A stretch of 64,000 nt of DNA from the NCBI RefSeq assembly GCF_900113685.1, contig NZ_FOQG01000003.1:284240-348239 (forward strand), given 5' to 3'. Source of the DNA: Nocardioides psychrotolerans (GTDB taxonomy: Bacteria > Actinomycetota > Actinomycetes > Propionibacteriales > Nocardioidaceae). Each line of letters opens with the position of its first letter. Within the stretch, counting starts at the first letter, position 1. The position numbers and the translations under genes are program-made. The notes beneath the pieces are model-generated. The model saw only the letters and a list, made by a program, of their open reading frames with translations. It had not been told where the DNA came from and searched no databases. Positions 42,044-51,407 of the stretch are shown here, one piece after another.

Positions 42044-45000
42044 TCAGCCGGTGGTGTCCACCTTCACCAGCGTGATGTCACTGGTGCCCTCGTACTCCAC
42101 GAGCCCGAGGTAGTGCGCGTCCGGGTCGAGACCCGTCCACGACACCGCGAAGCTGGTCGGGGTGTCGGTCACGACCGGAACCGGGTCCGGGGTGGCCGTG
42201 AAAGCGCCGAGACCGGCCCCCGGCTCCACCGAGTAGGTGTCGAGGGTGAAGCCCATCGGGGCTCCGTCGGCACCGGGGGCGAAGCCGAAGATGTCGACGA
42301 TGTAGGTCCCGGCCGGGAGGCCGGGTGCCGTGATCGACTCGTCTGCGGCGCCGGTCGCCGACTGGGCGGCCACGGCGAAGGCAGTGGCCGGGTCGCACGA
42401 CTCGGCCGCCAGGAGGTAGAGGTCCAGGTCGGACGTGTCGTCAGCGGCATCGACGTCGACCTGCGTCAGCGTCGAGCCCTCCGGCACCGTGATGCAGGAC
42501 AGGAAGTCGGCGTTGGCGTCGACCGTGTCCACGGTCGTCTCGCCCTTCGCCAGCCCGGAGGTCGTGACGTCGAGCTCACCGGTGAAGCCGGGGATGATCT
42601 CGACGTCGCTCGTGCCGGTCGCACCCGTGCCGGTCACCAGTGCGGGAGCCTGCACCGACAGCGGCCTGACGACCACCGGGATGCGGACCCGCGTCGGGCC
42701 GGTCAGGGTGATGAAGCCGCTGGTGTAGTGCCCCAGCGGTGCCGTGGTGCGGGTGATGGTGAACGCGACGTCGACGATGTCGTTGGCGCGCTTGGACGTC
42801 ACGTTGGGGCGGCTCGGCTTGACGGTGAAGCCCTTGAGGTCGGCGCTGATCTTCCAGGTGCCCTTCATGCTGGCCCGGAAGGACCGCGGGAACGTCGTCG
42901 GCCCGGTCATCGAGCCGTCAGCGAGCGACGGCACGTTGATGCTCTTGGCGTCCAGCGCCGGCACCCCGGTGTTGTAGCCGAGGTCCGCCAGCCACCCACG
43001 CCACTGCGTGGCGTCCGAGGTGACGAACAGGCCCGGGTCGAAGAACTGCTTCGGCTTGACCTGGCCCGCGCCCTGGGCGAAGGCGTCGCGCACGAGCCCG
43101 CCCTTCTCGTTGCGGATCGAGGTGGCGGTGGTCATCATCGCCGACTTGATCGTCATCGGCGTCCACTTGGGACGCTCGCCCTGGATGAAGGCGGCGAGTC
43201 CCGCGATGTGCGGGGACGACATGGAGGTGCCGGAGTAGAGGTCGTAGGTGCGACCCTGGTTGGACGGAGGCGCCACGGCGGCGAGCACGTCGACGCCGGG
43301 AGCGATGATGTCGGGCTTGAGCAGGTCACCGTCGGAGACCAGCACCGGACCGCGCGAGGAGAAGCCCGCCACCTGCGGCAACGGGGTCTTCTGGTTGGTG
43401 AGGTTGCCGAGCTTGAACGACGCCTTGGCGTCGACGCCCTGCGCGGCGACATACTTCTCCACGATCGCGCCGGCAGTGTCGGTGATGTGGATGGTCGGCA
43501 CGACCTGGATGTCGGCGTTGAGGCTGTTGGGCGAAGGGTTGGCCATGATCAGGGCCGCGCCACCCGCACGCTTGACCTCGGCGCCCTTGGAAACCCGGTC
43601 GTAGACACCGCGCAGGCAGTAGACGATCTTGCCCGCCACCTTCGCGGGGTCGAGGGTGTCGGGGCCGCACAGCGCGGCGTCGTCGGCGTCGCCGCCCTCG
43701 ACCACCGCGTCGGAGCCGGGCACGATGCGACGCTCGGAGACCGGGGTCTGGGAGCTGGAGGCGCCCATGATCTTCTTGCCGTTGGCCAGCACGATCGTGT
43801 TCTCGAACTTGGTGGTGTGCGTGCCGGCCGCGACGGTCGTGAGCCACGGCGACGGGTGGTCGAGCGTGGTGTTGTCGGGACCGCTGTTGCCGGCGGAGGC
43901 GGCGACGAAGATGCCGGCCTCTGCCGCACCCTCGAAGGCCAGCTCGGTGGCGTCCAGGCTCGGCGAGGGACCCCCGCCGATGGAGAAGTTGACGACGTCG
44001 ACACCGTCGATGACGAGCTGGTCGACCGCCGCGACCATGTCCTCGGTGAAGCAGCCGCTCAGGTCGGGGTCGCCGGCCTCCCAGCAGACCTTGTAGACCG
44101 CGATCCTGGCGCCGGGGGCCATGCCCGAGATGGTGCCGAACTTCAGACCTGCGGTGGAGACGTTCTTGACGAGGTTGCCGGCGGCCGTGCTGGCGGTGTG
44201 GCTGCCGTGGCCGCCGCCGTCGCGCGGCGAGATGAACTCGTGCTCGGAGAGCTGGGACTCGGGGGTCGCAGCGAGGTAGGCGTCACCGAAGACGCGGGCG
44301 CTGATGATCTTGGTGTTGCAGTCGGTGAGGTTGAAGGACTGACCGGTCTCGCACTCCCCGGTGAAGAGGGTGCCGTCGGCCTTCTCCATGCGGGTCTTGC
44401 CGCCCTTCATGGTGATGTCCCACGGGGTCTGCGGCCTCGTCGTGAGCTTCGGCCCCGAGAAGGACTTCGACTCGGGCCAGATGCCGGTGTCGAGAACGCC
44501 CACCACGACACCGCTCCCGGCGCTCGTGCGCCCGCCCTTCGAGGCCCAGGCACCCCCCTTGCCGGTCAGGCCCAGGAAGTCCGGGGTGTTCCAGGTGGTG
44601 ACCTTGCGAACGCCGGCCTTCTCCACCAGCAGGACGCGGCGATCGGTGGCCAGGTCCAGGGCCTGCGCCGCGGTGAGCGTGGCAGCGAAGCCGTTGCTCG
44701 CCATGGTGTAGCTCGTGTCCACGCTCGCTCCGACGGAGCCGGCAACCCGCTCCTGCGAGGTGCGCAGGTAGTCGGTGTAGCGGACGACGGCCGGGGTGGC
44801 GGCGCGGAACTGGCCGCCCGTCGACTTGGTCGCCGCGTAGCCGCTCTTGCCACCCGCGTAGCCGGTGGCCGAGGCCTCGCTCAGGAGCACGATGTAGCGG
44901 CCGTCGGTGAAGCGCTCGGTTCCACCTCGGGCTGCCGCTGCCGCGGCGGAGGCCGGACGCGCGGAGGCCTGGCTCGCGGAGGCCTGCGCGGGCGACGCCC

Positions 45001-45109
45001 CCTGGGCCCCGGAGAGCGGAAGCGCGGCCAGCAGGCCGGCGGTGAGCGCACCGACCGAGGCGACGGCGAGCCGCCCCCTGGTCGATCCGCGAGAACGTGA
45101 CACTGACAT
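42044..45109 (-). CDS. Secreted S8 family serine protease with PA domain (cucumisin-like)
   Basis: 1021 residues. Signal peptide about 1-38, an I9-type propeptide (about 65-165, RYIVLLSEA), catalytic domain with Asp207 (VLDTGIWPES), His301 (GGGHGSHTAS) and the Ser in YSGTSMSSPHIAG (about 640), a PA insert (about 440-580), and C-terminal Fn3-like and pre-peptidase-C-like regions. This is the arrangement of cucumisin-type subtilases, common in plants and in actinobacteria. ATG 45109 follows GAGGTC. Confidence 0.92.
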   Translation of the reverse strand: MSVSRSRGSTRGRLAVASVGALTAGLLAALPLSGAQGASPAQASASQASARPASAAAAAARGGTERFTDGRYIVLLSEASATGYAGGKSGYAATKSTGGQFRAATPAVVRYTDYLRTSQERVAGSVGASVDTSYTMASNGFAATLTAAQALDLATDRRVLLVEKAGVRKVTTWNTPDFLGLTGKGGAWASKGGRTSAGSGVVVGVLDTGIWPESKSFSGPKLTTRPQTPWDITMKGGKTRMEKADGTLFTGECETGQSFNLTDCNTKIISARVFGDAYLAATPESQLSEHEFISPRDGGGHGSHTASTAAGNLVKNVSTAGLKFGTISGMAPGARIAVYKVCWEAGDPDLSGCFTEDMVAAVDQLVIDGVDVVNFSIGGGPSPSLDATELAFEGAAEAGIFVAASAGNSGPDNTTLDHPSPWLTTVAAGTHTTKFENTIVLANGKKIMGASSSQTPVSERRIVPGSDAVVEGGDADDAALCGPDTLDPAKVAGKIVYCLRGVYDRVSKGAEVKRAGGAALIMANPSPNSLNADIQVVPTIHITDTAGAIVEKYVAAQGVDAKASFKLGNLTNQKTPLPQVAGFSSRGPVLVSDGDLLKPDIIAPGVDVLAAVAPPSNQGRTYDLYSGTSMSSPHIAGLAAFIQGERPKWTPMTIKSAMMTTATSIRNEKGGLVRDAFAQGAGQVKPKQFFDPGLFVTSDATQWRGWLADLGYNTGVPALDAKSINVPSLADGSMTGPTTFPRSFRASMKGTWKISADLKGFTVKPSRPNVTSKRANDIVDVAFTITRTTAPLGHYTSGFITLTGPTRVRIPVVVRPLSVQAPALVTGTGATGTSDVEIIPGFTGELDVTTSGLAKGETTVDTVDANADFLSCITVPEGSTLTQVDVDAADDTSDLDLYLLAAESCDPATAFAVAAQSATGAADESITAPGLPAGTYIVDIFGFAPGADGAPMGFTLDTYSVEPGAGLGAFTATPDPVPVVTDTPTSFAVSWTGLDPDAHYLGLVEYEGTSDITLVKVDTTG

Positions 45110-45283
45110 GGGGACCTCGATCCGGGACAGCCGTGCCCCGAGCCCCCGGTGGTCCGAGGATGGGCAGGCGCTGGCCTCACCTCAATGCACCGGGAGGCAT
45201 CCGTCAAGAGTCGGCAGTCACCATCACACAAGAAGGGCGGCCGAACGCTCCGAAAGGGCGGGACGTAGGCCAGAATGCGCGGC

Positions 45284-46042
45284 ATGACCACGATCCTCAT
45301 CACCGGCGCATCGTCGGGCCTCGGCGCCGAGATGGCCCGCCAGCTCGCGGCCCGCGGCAACGACCTCGCGTTGTGCGCTCGCCGCACGGACCGGCTCGAC
45401 GAGCTGAAGGGCCAGATCCTCGCCGCCCACCCCGAGCGCCGCGTCGAGCTGCGGGCCCTCGACGTCACCGACGACGACCAGGTCTTCGAGGTCTTCGGGG
45501 CCTTCCGCGCCGACTTCGGCACCCTGGAGCGGATCGTCGTCAACGCCGGGCTGGGCAAGGGCGCGCCGCTCGGCACCGGACGCTTCGACGTCAACCGGGA
45601 GACCGCGATGACCAACTTCGTCGCGGCGCTGGCCCAGACCGAGGCAGCGATGGAGATCTTCCGGGACCAGCAGGCCGGTCACCTGGTGATGGTGTCGTCG
45701 ATGTCGGCGATGCGCGGGATGCCCAAGACGATGACGACCTACGCCGCCACCAAGATCGGCGCCGCGTACCTCGCCGAGGGGCTGCGCAACGAGCTCTACG
45801 GCAAGCCGCTCGGCAGGACCGTGAAGATCACGGTGCTCTACCCGGGCTACATCGCCTCGGAGATGAACGAGTTGGCCCGGGACAAGGCGACGTTCATGGT
45901 CTCGACCGAGAAGGGCGTGGCCGGCATGGTGTCGGCCATCGAGAAGGAGGTCGCCGACGCCTGCGTGCCGACGCTGCCGTGGGCGCCGCTGTCGCTCGTC
46001 ATGAAGCACGCGCCGCTCGGGGTGTTCAAGCGGCTGATGTAG
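45284..46042 (+). CDS. SDR family oxidoreductase
   Basis: 252-residue classical short-chain dehydrogenase: NAD(P) motif TGASSGLG (about residues 7-14), NAG, and YxxxK active site (TYAATKIG). The C-terminal region PGYIASEMNEL and VSTEKGVAGM resembles mycobacterial ketoacyl-type SDRs. ATG 45284 is chosen over an upstream in-frame ATG at 45275. It overlaps the convergent DoxX-like gene by 17 bp. Substrate unknown. Confidence 0.88.
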   Translation: MTTILITGASSGLGAEMARQLAARGNDLALCARRTDRLDELKGQILAAHPERRVELRALDVTDDDQVFEVFGAFRADFGTLERIVVNAGLGKGAPLGTGRFDVNRETAMTNFVAALAQTEAAMEIFRDQQAGHLVMVSSMSAMRGMPKTMTTYAATKIGAAYLAEGLRNELYGKPLGRTVKITVLYPGYIASEMNELARDKATFMVSTEKGVAGMVSAIEKEVADACVPTLPWAPLSLVMKHAPLGVFKRLM

Positions 46043-46439
46043 CCCGCTGCTCGCGGTGCGCCCTCCAGGTCGACCAGGCGCCGGTGCACCACAGCGCCCA
46101 GACGACCAGGAGCGGCTGGAAGAACAGCCGGACGATGCGGCCGGTCCCCGTGTCGAGGCCGAAGGACGTCGAGCCGTTGACGGCCTGCCAGATGTTGCCG
46201 GGGAAGACCGCCACGAAGAAAAGGGCCACGATCGCGCCGACCACGGCAAGCCGATGGCCGCGGGTCGCGACGAGCGCGACGGCCAGCGCGATCTCCACCA
46301 GGCCCGACACGACCACGATCTCCTCGCGCAGCGGCAGGAACGTCGGCACCTGCCCCAGGAACTCCTCGACGTCGACCAGGTGCCCCACCCCGGCGACGAG
46401 CAGCGCGAGGGCGAGCAGCAGGCGGGCGAGGAGTCTCAT
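46026..46439 (-). CDS. DoxX-like small membrane protein
   Basis: 137 residues with about four hydrophobic helices (7-25, 44-62, 68-90, 105-122). The helical pattern and VAVFPGNIWQAVNG resemble the DoxX/MauE-like superfamily of quinone- or thiol-linked membrane proteins. ATGA overlap with the VanZ/RDD gene upstream indicates coupling. Function is not known. Confidence 0.72.
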   Translation of the reverse strand: MRLLARLLLALALLVAGVGHLVDVEEFLGQVPTFLPLREEIVVVSGLVEIALAVALVATRGHRLAVVGAIVALFFVAVFPGNIWQAVNGSTSFGLDTGTGRIVRLFFQPLLVVWALWCTGAWSTWRAHREQRATSAA

Positions 46440-47503
46440 GGCTCCACTCTCCCCTGCTCCTGGTCGTCCGCGCCGAACGCCTCCTCGCGCGCGATCACCA
46501 GGTCCATGCCGGCCAGCCGGTGGCTCAGTCCGCGGTGGCCCTCGCTGCGCCAGGAGGCGACGAGCGTGAGGAGCAGGTACGCCGGCAGGGCGGTCGCCGC
46601 GACCGTCGTGCCCAGCTGGGTCAGCACGAGGAGCGGGCCGACACCGGTCGCGAGCTTGACCAGCCGGGACACGACGACCCACCGCGGACGCCGCGCGACG
46701 GCGCGCACCGAGATCACGTGCTCGCCGACCGTGCGACCGACCAGCAGCACGCTCAGCACCTCCACCGCCCCGGGCACCCCGACCTGCAGCGCGGCCTGGA
46801 CGTCCGCGTCGAACGTGCCGGGGCCGTAGAGGCACCAGGCACGGTAGGCCAGCGCGACCGCAGCGCCGAGCAGCACGAGGAACAGCACGTCGCTGAGCAT
46901 CCCCACGAGCCGGCGACCCCAGGTGATGCTGGTCGGCAGCGGGACCGCGGCGACCCTTCGTCGTACGACAACGGCGGAGAGGAGCGACCCGCCCACGGCG
47001 CCCAGGGTGTTGACGATCAGGTCGTCGACATCGAAGAGCCGGTAGGCGCAGTCGTAGACGCTCCACACCCCGGTCAGCTGGGTCACCTCGATCAGCAGCG
47101 ACGTGCCGAGGCCGAGCAGGGTCGCCACCACGACACCGCGCTTGAAGATCTGGCGCACGTAGTAGCCCAGCGGCACGAACAGCAGCACGTTGAGCGCGAC
47201 CTGGAGAAACGCCGGGTCCCGCAGCAGCGCCCCCGGTGGCCCGAGGTCCATGGTGCCGATCGACCCGAGCGGGTCGAGCTGGCGGCCCTTGCACCGGTAG
47301 GTCCCCTCGGGCGGCACCGGCAGCAGCGTGTAGGTCCACAGCGCCAGACCGTAGACCGCACCGGACAGCAGGATCGCCAGGTCGCTCGGCTGGAGCCCCC
47401 CGTCGAGGCGGTACTGGTAGGCCGCGACCGGCACCAGGAGCACGATCGCCACCACGGTCCCAAGCGCGATCGCGAGGAGTGCGTTGCTCGCCTGGTCGGA
47501 CAC
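46436..47503 (-). CDS. Membrane protein fusing VanZ-like and RDD domains
   Basis: 355 residues. The N-terminal half is VanZ-like (NVLLFVPLGYYVRQIFKR, LLIEVTQLTG, FDVDDLIVNTLGAVGG). The C-terminal half matches the RDD family (RRLVGMLSDVLFLVL, VGRTVGEHVISVRAVARR). Fusions of these two membrane families suggest a shared envelope function. Co-transcribed with the DoxX-like gene; 40 bp below the histidine phosphatase. Confidence 0.78.
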   Translation of the reverse strand: MSDQASNALLAIALGTVVAIVLLVPVAAYQYRLDGGLQPSDLAILLSGAVYGLALWTYTLLPVPPEGTYRCKGRQLDPLGSIGTMDLGPPGALLRDPAFLQVALNVLLFVPLGYYVRQIFKRGVVVATLLGLGTSLLIEVTQLTGVWSVYDCAYRLFDVDDLIVNTLGAVGGSLLSAVVVRRRVAAVPLPTSITWGRRLVGMLSDVLFLVLLGAAVALAYRAWCLYGPGTFDADVQAALQVGVPGAVEVLSVLLVGRTVGEHVISVRAVARRPRWVVVSRLVKLATGVGPLLVLTQLGTTVAATALPAYLLLTLVASWRSEGHRGLSHRLAGMDLVIAREEAFGADDQEQGRVEP

Positions 47504-47543
47504 GGCGGCAACCTACCCCTGCCAGGGTCGAGGGGGCTGCGGC

Positions 47544-48212
47544 CTAGCGGTAGGTCAGCGTGTCCTCCGCGACGTGGCTGTGCTCGTTGAAGCTCAGCAG
47601 CCGCGCGCCGGTCGAGCCGACGACGACGCGCGTGACCGAGGAGTTGACCATGACGGTGTTGAAGCGCGCCCACAGCCGTGCGAGCGAGGCCGGATCGGCG
47701 TCGGGGTCACTGAGAGCCGCCGCAACGACCGCGATCGTGCCCCCCGAGCTGACCACGACGACCGTGCGCCCGGAGCCGGCCTGCTCGGCGGCTGCGGTCA
47801 GGGAGCCGCGCACCCGGGCCGCGAATGCGGCGTACGTCTCGGGGTAGTCGCCGGGCTCACCGGCGGTCCATCGTGCGGTGGCACGCTCGAAGACCGCCTG
47901 GAACGTGCGGCGGTCCATCGGCTCCGTGGGCAGGTCCGGAGCGGTCGAGACCAGGCCGACATGGTCGAACTCGTCCCAGCCGGCGTCGACCTGCATCGGC
48001 GGGAGGGACCAGCCGGCGCCCTCGATCATCGCCTCGCCGGTCTCGCGGTGCCGGCGCATGTCGCCACGCACCACGACGTCGGGGTGCACGCCGCGCTCGG
48101 CGAGGAACGCGCCGAGCAGCCTGCCCTGGACCCAGCCGTTCTCGGAGAGCACGTCGTAGTCGTCGGCGCCGAAGGACGCCTGGCCGTGCCGGACCAGCAG
48201 CAGCTGCCCCAT
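47544..48212 (-). CDS. Histidine phosphatase family protein
   Basis: 222 residues; phosphoglycerate-mutase-like fold with the catalytic RHG (LLLVRHGQAS, His9) and the second His in VVSSGGTIAV region less typical (SGG rather than SHG), so catalytic competence is uncertain. Co-directional with the phosphotransferase gene upstream (10-bp gap), probably in one operon. Confidence 0.82.
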   Translation of the reverse strand: MGQLLLVRHGQASFGADDYDVLSENGWVQGRLLGAFLAERGVHPDVVVRGDMRRHRETGEAMIEGAGWSLPPMQVDAGWDEFDHVGLVSTAPDLPTEPMDRRTFQAVFERATARWTAGEPGDYPETYAAFAARVRGSLTAAAEQAGSGRTVVVVSSGGTIAVVAAALSDPDADPASLARLWARFNTVMVNSSVTRVVVGSTGARLLSFNEHSHVAEDTLTYR

Positions 48213-48222
48213 CAGGCGCCCA

Positions 48223-49326
48223 TCAGGAGGCCGCGATGATCGCGCGGCAGCGGGTCTCGAGGTAGCCCACGGCCGGCCCGAAGACGGCGTACTGCTCGTT
48301 GGTGGTCTGGCCGTGGAAGTAGCGGAACCAGATCTGCTGGGCGATCACGGCCAGCCGGAACAGTCCGAAGACCTCGTAGAAGCGCCACCGCTCGGGCGTC
48401 ATGTCGAAGCCCATGCGCTCGCAGTAGTGGGCGACGACCTGGTCGCGGGTCCACATGCCCGGCACGGTGGTGGGCTGGCGACGGAACATCAGGAAGAACT
48501 CGTCGTCGTCGGCCTGCACCCAGTAGGACAGCATCCCGCCCAGGTCCATCAGCGGGTCGCCGACCGTGGCCATCTCCCAGTCGAGGACCCCCACGACCTG
48601 CTGGGGATCCTCGGCATGCAGCACGAGGTTGTCGAAACGGAAGTCGTTGTGGATCATCCGCTGGCCCACGTCGCCGGGCTTGTGCTCCTCGAGCCAGGCG
48701 ATGATGTCGGACCAGTCGCCGGTGTCGTCGGTGCGGGCGTCTCCGAAGCGGCGGGTCCAGCCGCGCATCTGCCGGTCGACGTAGCCGTCGCCGCGGCCGT
48801 AGGCCTCGAGCTCCACCGACTGCGAGACGTCGACGGAGTGCAGCGCGATGAGCACGTCGAGGGCGCTCTCGCACATCTGCGAGACCTCCTCGGGCGGCAG
48901 CTCCCACGGCAGGTCGCGGCGCGGGATCGTGCCGTCGATCTTCTCCATGACATAGAAGTCCGAGCCGATCACCGAGTCGTCCGTACAGTGACCGACCATC
49001 GTGGCGACGTAGGGGAACAGCGGCGCCAGCGCGTGCTGGATGACGAACTCGCGACCCATGTCGTGGGCGCCCGCGGCCTTCACGCCCGCCGGCGGCCGGC
49101 GCAGGATCAGGTCGCGCTGCGGTCGGTCCTGGGGGGTGTAGCGCAGCAGGTAGGTCAGGTTGGAGGCACCACCAGGGAACTGGCGCACCTCCGGTGTGCC
49201 CTCGAGGTCGTCGCGGAAGGCCAGCGCGTTGTCCCGCAGCCAGGCGGCCACTGCCGCCACGTCGAAGGCGTCCTCCTCGCGGACCGGCTTGGCCGGGTTG
49301 CCCGCATCTGCGGCGTTGGTCGTCAT
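48223..49326 (-). CDS. Phosphotransferase (APH/ACAD10-like) family protein
   Basis: 367 residues. Kinase-like fold of the aminoglycoside phosphotransferase family: PGGASNLTYLLRY, catalytic loop IHNDFRFDNLVLH, and VLDWEMATVGDPLMDLG. This subfamily is close to the N-terminal part of ACAD10, which phosphorylates 4-hydroxy fatty acids before acyl-CoA dehydrogenase action. Its adjacency to an acyl-CoA dehydrogenase and SDR supports a lipid catabolic role. ATG overlaps the SDR stop by 4 bp. Confidence 0.85.
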   Translation of the reverse strand: MTTNAADAGNPAKPVREEDAFDVAAVAAWLRDNALAFRDDLEGTPEVRQFPGGASNLTYLLRYTPQDRPQRDLILRRPPAGVKAAGAHDMGREFVIQHALAPLFPYVATMVGHCTDDSVIGSDFYVMEKIDGTIPRRDLPWELPPEEVSQMCESALDVLIALHSVDVSQSVELEAYGRGDGYVDRQMRGWTRRFGDARTDDTGDWSDIIAWLEEHKPGDVGQRMIHNDFRFDNLVLHAEDPQQVVGVLDWEMATVGDPLMDLGGMLSYWVQADDDEFFLMFRRQPTTVPGMWTRDQVVAHYCERMGFDMTPERWRFYEVFGLFRLAVIAQQIWFRYFHGQTTNEQYAVFGPAVGYLETRCRAIIAAS

Positions 49327-50096
49327 CGAGCACCCCTGTCCAGCTTGGCTGCCTGGTCGCGCATGATCAGGTCGTAGGTCGCCCGGTCGCCCTGCTTGAG
49401 CCCGTAGGCGTCGCGTGCGGCCCGGTCCGGGACGATGATCTCGTCACCCCGGTCCAGGCCCTCGAGCACGGCGGCCGCGATGTCGGCGGCGCTGACTGAC
49501 GAGTTGTCGACGAGCTTGGTCATCACCTCGGCGAGCGCGGTGTCGGCGCCCTGGAGCGAGCTCATCAGGTTGGTCCTGAAGTAGGACGGACAGATCACGT
49601 GCGCGGTCACGCCGTAGGACGCGAGCTCGTGGCCGGTCGTCTCGGTGAGCGCGACGACGGCAGCCTTGCTGGCGTTGTAGGACGCCATTCCGGCCGGGTG
49701 CACCAGGCCGGCGAGCGAGGCGGTGTTGACGATCCGGCCCGATCCCTGGCGCTTGAACATCGGCACGAACGTGCGGGTGCCGCGGACCGCACCGAAGAGG
49801 TTGATCTCGGTGATCCACTGCCACTCGTCCATCGTCGCGATGTCGAGCCGGCCACCACCGGCGACGCCAGCGTTGTTGACGAGCACGTCCAGCCCGCCCC
49901 AGGTTTCCTCGACGTGGGCCAGCGCGGCGGCCCAGTCGTCGTCCTTCGTGATGTCGAGGTGCAGGTCCACCCCGGGCGACATGTCGGTGCGCAGCACCTC
50001 GTCGCCCCGCGCCTCGAACGCGTCGGAGAGCGCCTCGCCGAGGCCGGACGCCGCGCCGGTGACGAGGACCCGCTGGCCGGTCGTCGGCGCGGTCAA
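49323..50096 (-). CDS. SDR family oxidoreductase
   Basis: 257-residue classical SDR: TGAASGLG, NNAG, and SYNASKAA with catalytic Tyr/Lys. The start is TTG at 50096, which overlaps the acyl-CoA dehydrogenase stop (TTGA) and begins the conserved Rossmann segment; upstream in-frame starts are within the previous gene. It probably oxidises a hydroxyacyl intermediate of the neighbouring acyl-CoA dehydrogenase/kinase pathway. Confidence 0.85.
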   Translation of the reverse strand: MTAPTTGQRVLVTGAASGLGEALSDAFEARGDEVLRTDMSPGVDLHLDITKDDDWAAALAHVEETWGGLDVLVNNAGVAGGGRLDIATMDEWQWITEINLFGAVRGTRTFVPMFKRQGSGRIVNTASLAGLVHPAGMASYNASKAAVVALTETTGHELASYGVTAHVICPSYFRTNLMSSLQGADTALAEVMTKLVDNSSVSAADIAAAVLEGLDRGDEIIVPDRAARDAYGLKQGDRATYDLIMRDQAAKLDRGAR

Positions 50097-51358
50097 CGGC
50101 TGGCTCCGTAGCGACCGAGCTCGAGCCGGGCGACCACGCCACGGTGCACCTCGTCGGGTCCGTCGGCGAGCCGAAGCGCGCGGGCCGCCGTCCAGGCTCC
50201 GGAGAGCGGGAAGTCGTCGGAGAGCCCGCCACCACCGTGGATCTGCATCGCGAAGTCGATGACCTGCTGGGCCATGGCCGGCACGGCGACCTTGATCTGG
50301 GAGACCTCGGAGAGGGCGTTGATCGGCCCGCCGACGTCGAGCTTCCACGCGGCGTCGAGCACCAGCAGGCGCGCCATGTTGATCGCGATGCGGGCATCCG
50401 CGATGCGCTCGCGGTTGCCGCCGAGGTTGGCGAGCGGCTTGCCGAACGCCGTGCGCGCGAGGCCGCGCTTGCAGGCGAGCTCGAGCGACATCTCGGCCAG
50501 CCCGATCAGCCGCATGCAGTGGTGGACGCGGCCGGGACCGAGCCGGCCCTGGGCGATCGCGAACGCCTCACCGGGACCGCTGATGACGTTCGTGAGCGGC
50601 ACACGGACGTCGGTGAACGACACCTCTCCGTGGCCGAGCGGCTCGTCGTAGACCCCCATCGTGTTGAGCAGGCGCTCGATCTTCACCCCCGGGGTGTCGC
50701 GCGGCACGAGCACCATCGAGTGGCGGTGGTGCCGGTCGGCATCAGGGTCCGTGAGCCCCATGAACACGAAGATCGTGCAGTCGGGGTGGCCCACGCCCGT
50801 CGACCACCACTTGCGCCCGTTGATGAGGACCTCGTCGCCGTCGACGACCGCGGTGGCCTCCATGTTGGTGGCGTCGGAGGACGCGACGTCCGGCTCGGTC
50901 ATCGTGAAGGCGGACCGGATCCTGCCGTCGAGGAGCGGCTCGAGCCACTCCTTCCGCTGCGCCTCCGTGCCGTAGCGCAGCAGCACCTCCATGTTGCCGG
51001 TGTCGGGCGCGTTGCAGTTGAGCACCAGGGGCGCGATCGCGGAGCGGCCGGTCAGCTCGGCGATCGGCGCGTAGTCGAGGTTCGTCAGCCCCTCGCCGCC
51101 GTCGGTGCCGAAGCGGGCGGCGTACGCCCCGGCGTGCTCGTGCGGGAGGAAGAGGTTCCACAGGCCGCGTTCGCGCGCCTTGGTCTTGAGCTCCTCGATC
51201 AGCGGCAGCGGCTGCCACGGGTCGCCCGTGCGACGGGCCTCCGCGAGGTCGCGGTGGTAGCCCTCCTCCGCCGGGGCGATCTCGGTGTCGATGAAGTCCT
51301 TGACACGGGCGGTCAGGTCGGCGGCGCGCAGTGACGGGGAGAAGTCCACGGACTGCAC
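50093..51358 (-). CDS. Acyl-CoA dehydrogenase (ACAD10/11-like)
   Basis: 421-residue acyl-CoA dehydrogenase. It has FTMTEPDVASSDATNMEATAVVDG, NGRKWWSTGVGHPDCTIFVFMG and IHGGGGLSDDFPLSGAW, as in the ACAD10/11 group. Start is GTG 51358 (or GTG 51349); neither has a strong ribosome-binding site. It heads a same-strand run acyl-CoA dehydrogenase-SDR-phosphotransferase-phosphatase, and is divergent from the lipoprotein gene. Confidence 0.88.
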   Translation of the reverse strand: MQSVDFSPSLRAADLTARVKDFIDTEIAPAEEGYHRDLAEARRTGDPWQPLPLIEELKTKARERGLWNLFLPHEHAGAYAARFGTDGGEGLTNLDYAPIAELTGRSAIAPLVLNCNAPDTGNMEVLLRYGTEAQRKEWLEPLLDGRIRSAFTMTEPDVASSDATNMEATAVVDGDEVLINGRKWWSTGVGHPDCTIFVFMGLTDPDADRHHRHSMVLVPRDTPGVKIERLLNTMGVYDEPLGHGEVSFTDVRVPLTNVISGPGEAFAIAQGRLGPGRVHHCMRLIGLAEMSLELACKRGLARTAFGKPLANLGGNRERIADARIAINMARLLVLDAAWKLDVGGPINALSEVSQIKVAVPAMAQQVIDFAMQIHGGGGLSDDFPLSGAWTAARALRLADGPDEVHRGVVARLELGRYGASR

Positions 51359-51407
51359 AGTAATGGGAGGATCGTCACGTCGTTGTCCGGTGTCCCGAGG
51401 AGTGCCC

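Noticed and set aside
42113..45100. Plus-strand open frame of about 995 codons opposite the protease
   Set aside because: Antisense to a protease with intact catalytic triad; low-complexity Gly/Arg/Asp/Val translation and no recognisable domain.
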